Positions 6,644-7,658 of a DNA stretch of 7,658 nucleotides are shown in pieces. Under the pieces are notes generated by a model. It was not told the origin of the DNA and did no database searches. It saw only the letters and a program-made list of their open reading frames with translations. Source of the DNA: an uncultured Lachnospiraceae bacterium (GTDB taxonomy: Bacteria; Bacillota; Clostridia; Lachnospirales; Lachnospiraceae); NCBI GenBank assembly GCA_902772565.1, contig CACYBJ010000227.1:1-7658 (forward strand), given 5' to 3'. The position numbers and the translations under genes are program-made. Within the stretch, counting starts at the first letter, position 1, and the number at the start of each line of letters is the position of its first letter.

Positions 6644-7289
6644 TTTTGATAAATACGAAGCCATCATATTCGATCTGGACGGAACCCTGATTGATTCCAT
6701 GTGGCTTTGGGGGCAGATAGATATCGACTATCTCGGCCGTTTCGGCCTTGTTTCACCGCCGGATCTTCAGGCCTGTCTTGCGGGCATGAGCGTTACCGAA
6801 ACCGCTCTTTACATAAAAGACCGTTTTGGCATAACCGACCCTCCGGAAAAGATGATTTCCGACTGGAATGACATGGCTATGGACTATTACAAGCACAAAA
6901 TTCCTCTGAAAAAAGGTGCTGACGCCTTTCTTAAGGCGGTAAGGAAGCGGGGCTTTAAAACCGGAATCGCATCCAGTAATTCCATGGAACTGATTGACGC
7001 CGTGCTGGACGGCCTTAACATAAGACCTTTCTTTGACAGCATTCACATTACCAATGAAGTTGCCAAAGGCAAGCCGTCGCCGGACATATACAACCTGGTT
7101 GCCGGTGAACTTGGCGTAGACAACGGCAAATGCCTGGTTTTTGAAGATATCAAAGAGGGCGTAATGGCCGGACAGGCTGCCGGTATGGAAGTTTGCGGTG
7201 TGTTTGATGATTTCGCCGACACAAAGGGCGGCAGCATTAAGGACATGGCAGAGTATTTTATAAATGATTTTACGGAAATAGTAATATGA
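6618..7289 (+). CDS. HAD superfamily hydrolase, beta-phosphoglucomutase-like
   Basis: This 223-residue cytosolic protein is a class I HAD enzyme that forms a phospho-aspartate intermediate on a small phosphorylated substrate. Motif I is IIFDLDGTLIDS (16-27), with nucleophile D19 and acid/base D21. A helical cap follows (about 30-95). Motif II is IASSN (117-121), motif III lysine is K152 in KGKPSPDIY, and motif IV is VFEDIKEGVMAG (174-185) with E176 and D177. The cap position and KPSPDIY signature fit the subgroup containing beta-phosphoglucomutase, phosphoglycolate phosphatase and sugar-phosphate phosphatases. The substrate cannot be assigned. The gene starts inside the end of the pseudouridine synthase gene and its TGA stop overlaps the next start as ATGA, so its translation is probably linked to both neighbours. 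Confidence 0.9.
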   Translation: MTQTRTPIDFDKYEAIIFDLDGTLIDSMWLWGQIDIDYLGRFGLVSPPDLQACLAGMSVTETALYIKDRFGITDPPEKMISDWNDMAMDYYKHKIPLKKGADAFLKAVRKRGFKTGIASSNSMELIDAVLDGLNIRPFFDSIHITNEVAKGKPSPDIYNLVAGELGVDNGKCLVFEDIKEGVMAGQAAGMEVCGVFDDFADTKGGSIKDMAEYFINDFTEIVI

Positions 7290-7658
7290 GTTTTAGGAAA
7301 GACAAGGGCGAGGCCGGAAGAGTCTCTTATTTAAAACTGACAGATATCATATTCGTGCTGGCATCTGCCGCAATCAGCTGCGGAATGTTTGCAATGGGTC
7401 TTTATATCAAGCATACCAAGGCAAATCTTCTTACAGTATGCGCAGTGCTTTTCCTTCTTCCCGCCTGTAAAAAACTGACTAACCTCATAGTGATACTTCC
7501 CCATAAGGACATTAAGCCTGAGGTCTTAAATAAGATCACGGAAGCAAAGGAAAAGGCATTTGCCTCAGCCCCTACCGTACCTGTAAGTTTTACGGATATG
7601 CTTTGTTCCACGGAAGATCACATTCTTAAATTCGGCGATGTGACTGTAACTAAGGGAC
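7286..7658 (+). CDS. Membrane protein of unknown function, 3' end outside window
   Basis: The frame opens with ATG 7286, which overlaps the HAD stop as ATGA, and stays open to the window edge (124 codons visible). GGA at 7274-7276 is a weak ribosome site nine bases upstream. A short basic N-terminus (MSFRKDKGEAGR) precedes two hydrophobic segments, about residues 19-41 and 47-71, separated by a short KHTK turn. This predicts a helical hairpin with both ends on the same side, probably cytoplasmic by the positive-inside rule. A soluble region follows from about residue 72 and continues beyond the window. I do not recognise the family. Codon use resembles its neighbours, with CTT leucines and AGA or AGG arginines, and gives no sign of transfer. 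The existence of the gene is well supported by the overlap and the hydrophobic pattern. Confidence 0.75.
   Translation, partial: MSFRKDKGEAGRVSYLKLTDIIFVLASAAISCGMFAMGLYIKHTKANLLTVCAVLFLLPACKKLTNLIVILPHKDIKPEVLNKITEAKEKAFASAPTVPVSFTDMLCSTEDHILKFGDVTVTKG

Noticed and set aside
7457..7468. Lipobox-like LPAC in the membrane protein at the right edge
   Set aside because: The cysteine is at residue 61, after a first membrane segment and inside a second one, too far from the N-terminus for lipoprotein processing.
1..7658. CRISPR array, tRNA/rRNA genes, insertion sequences, phage or toxin-antitoxin genes
   Set aside because: No repeat-spacer pattern, cloverleaf, transposase motif or unexplained gap is present; coding regions fill almost the entire window.

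Overview
This window is a dense, single-direction chromosomal segment: every gene I can support lies on the + strand, gaps are 0 to 54 bases, and several genes overlap. The gene set is typical of an anaerobic, low-to-moderate GC Gram-positive of the class Clostridia. It has a YycJ/WalJ-type metallo-hydrolase, an ACT-domain/PFL-family (UPF0210) gene pair, a LytR-CpsA-Psr wall enzyme, strong GGAGG-type ribosome sites and a TTG start. The style of CoaE, LCP and RsmF homologues suggests Lachnospiraceae, but that is a judgement by eye and not a search result.

Layout. (1) The 3' three quarters of coaE (dephospho-CoA kinase) enters from the left edge. (2) After a 54-base gap with a plausible sigma-A promoter comes the YycJ/WalJ-family hydrolase. 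(3) A tight two-gene block follows: a 90-residue ACT protein and, 18 bases later, a 454-residue PFL-family protein. Both are richer in AAG lysine codons than the two genes before them. (4) Then comes a 493-residue LCP-family membrane enzyme with an unusually long charged cytoplasmic tail. (5) Two rRNA modification enzymes follow, an RsmF/NOP2-type m5C methyltransferase and an RsuA-type pseudouridine synthase, joined by a one-base stop/start overlap. (6) A HAD phosphatase/phosphomutase overlaps the end of the pseudouridine synthase gene by 26 bases. (7) A membrane protein of unknown function begins with an ATGA overlap and runs off the right edge.

I see no terminator between any two genes, so read-through along the whole block is likely. 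The members are mostly housekeeping: cofactor synthesis, DNA maintenance, envelope assembly, rRNA modification and small-molecule dephosphorylation. They do not form one obvious pathway. I found no RNA genes, mobile elements, CRISPR arrays or long repeats, and no convincing new defence or biosynthetic system. The least understood parts are the ACT/PFL pair, the LCP N-terminal tail and the truncated membrane protein at the right edge.
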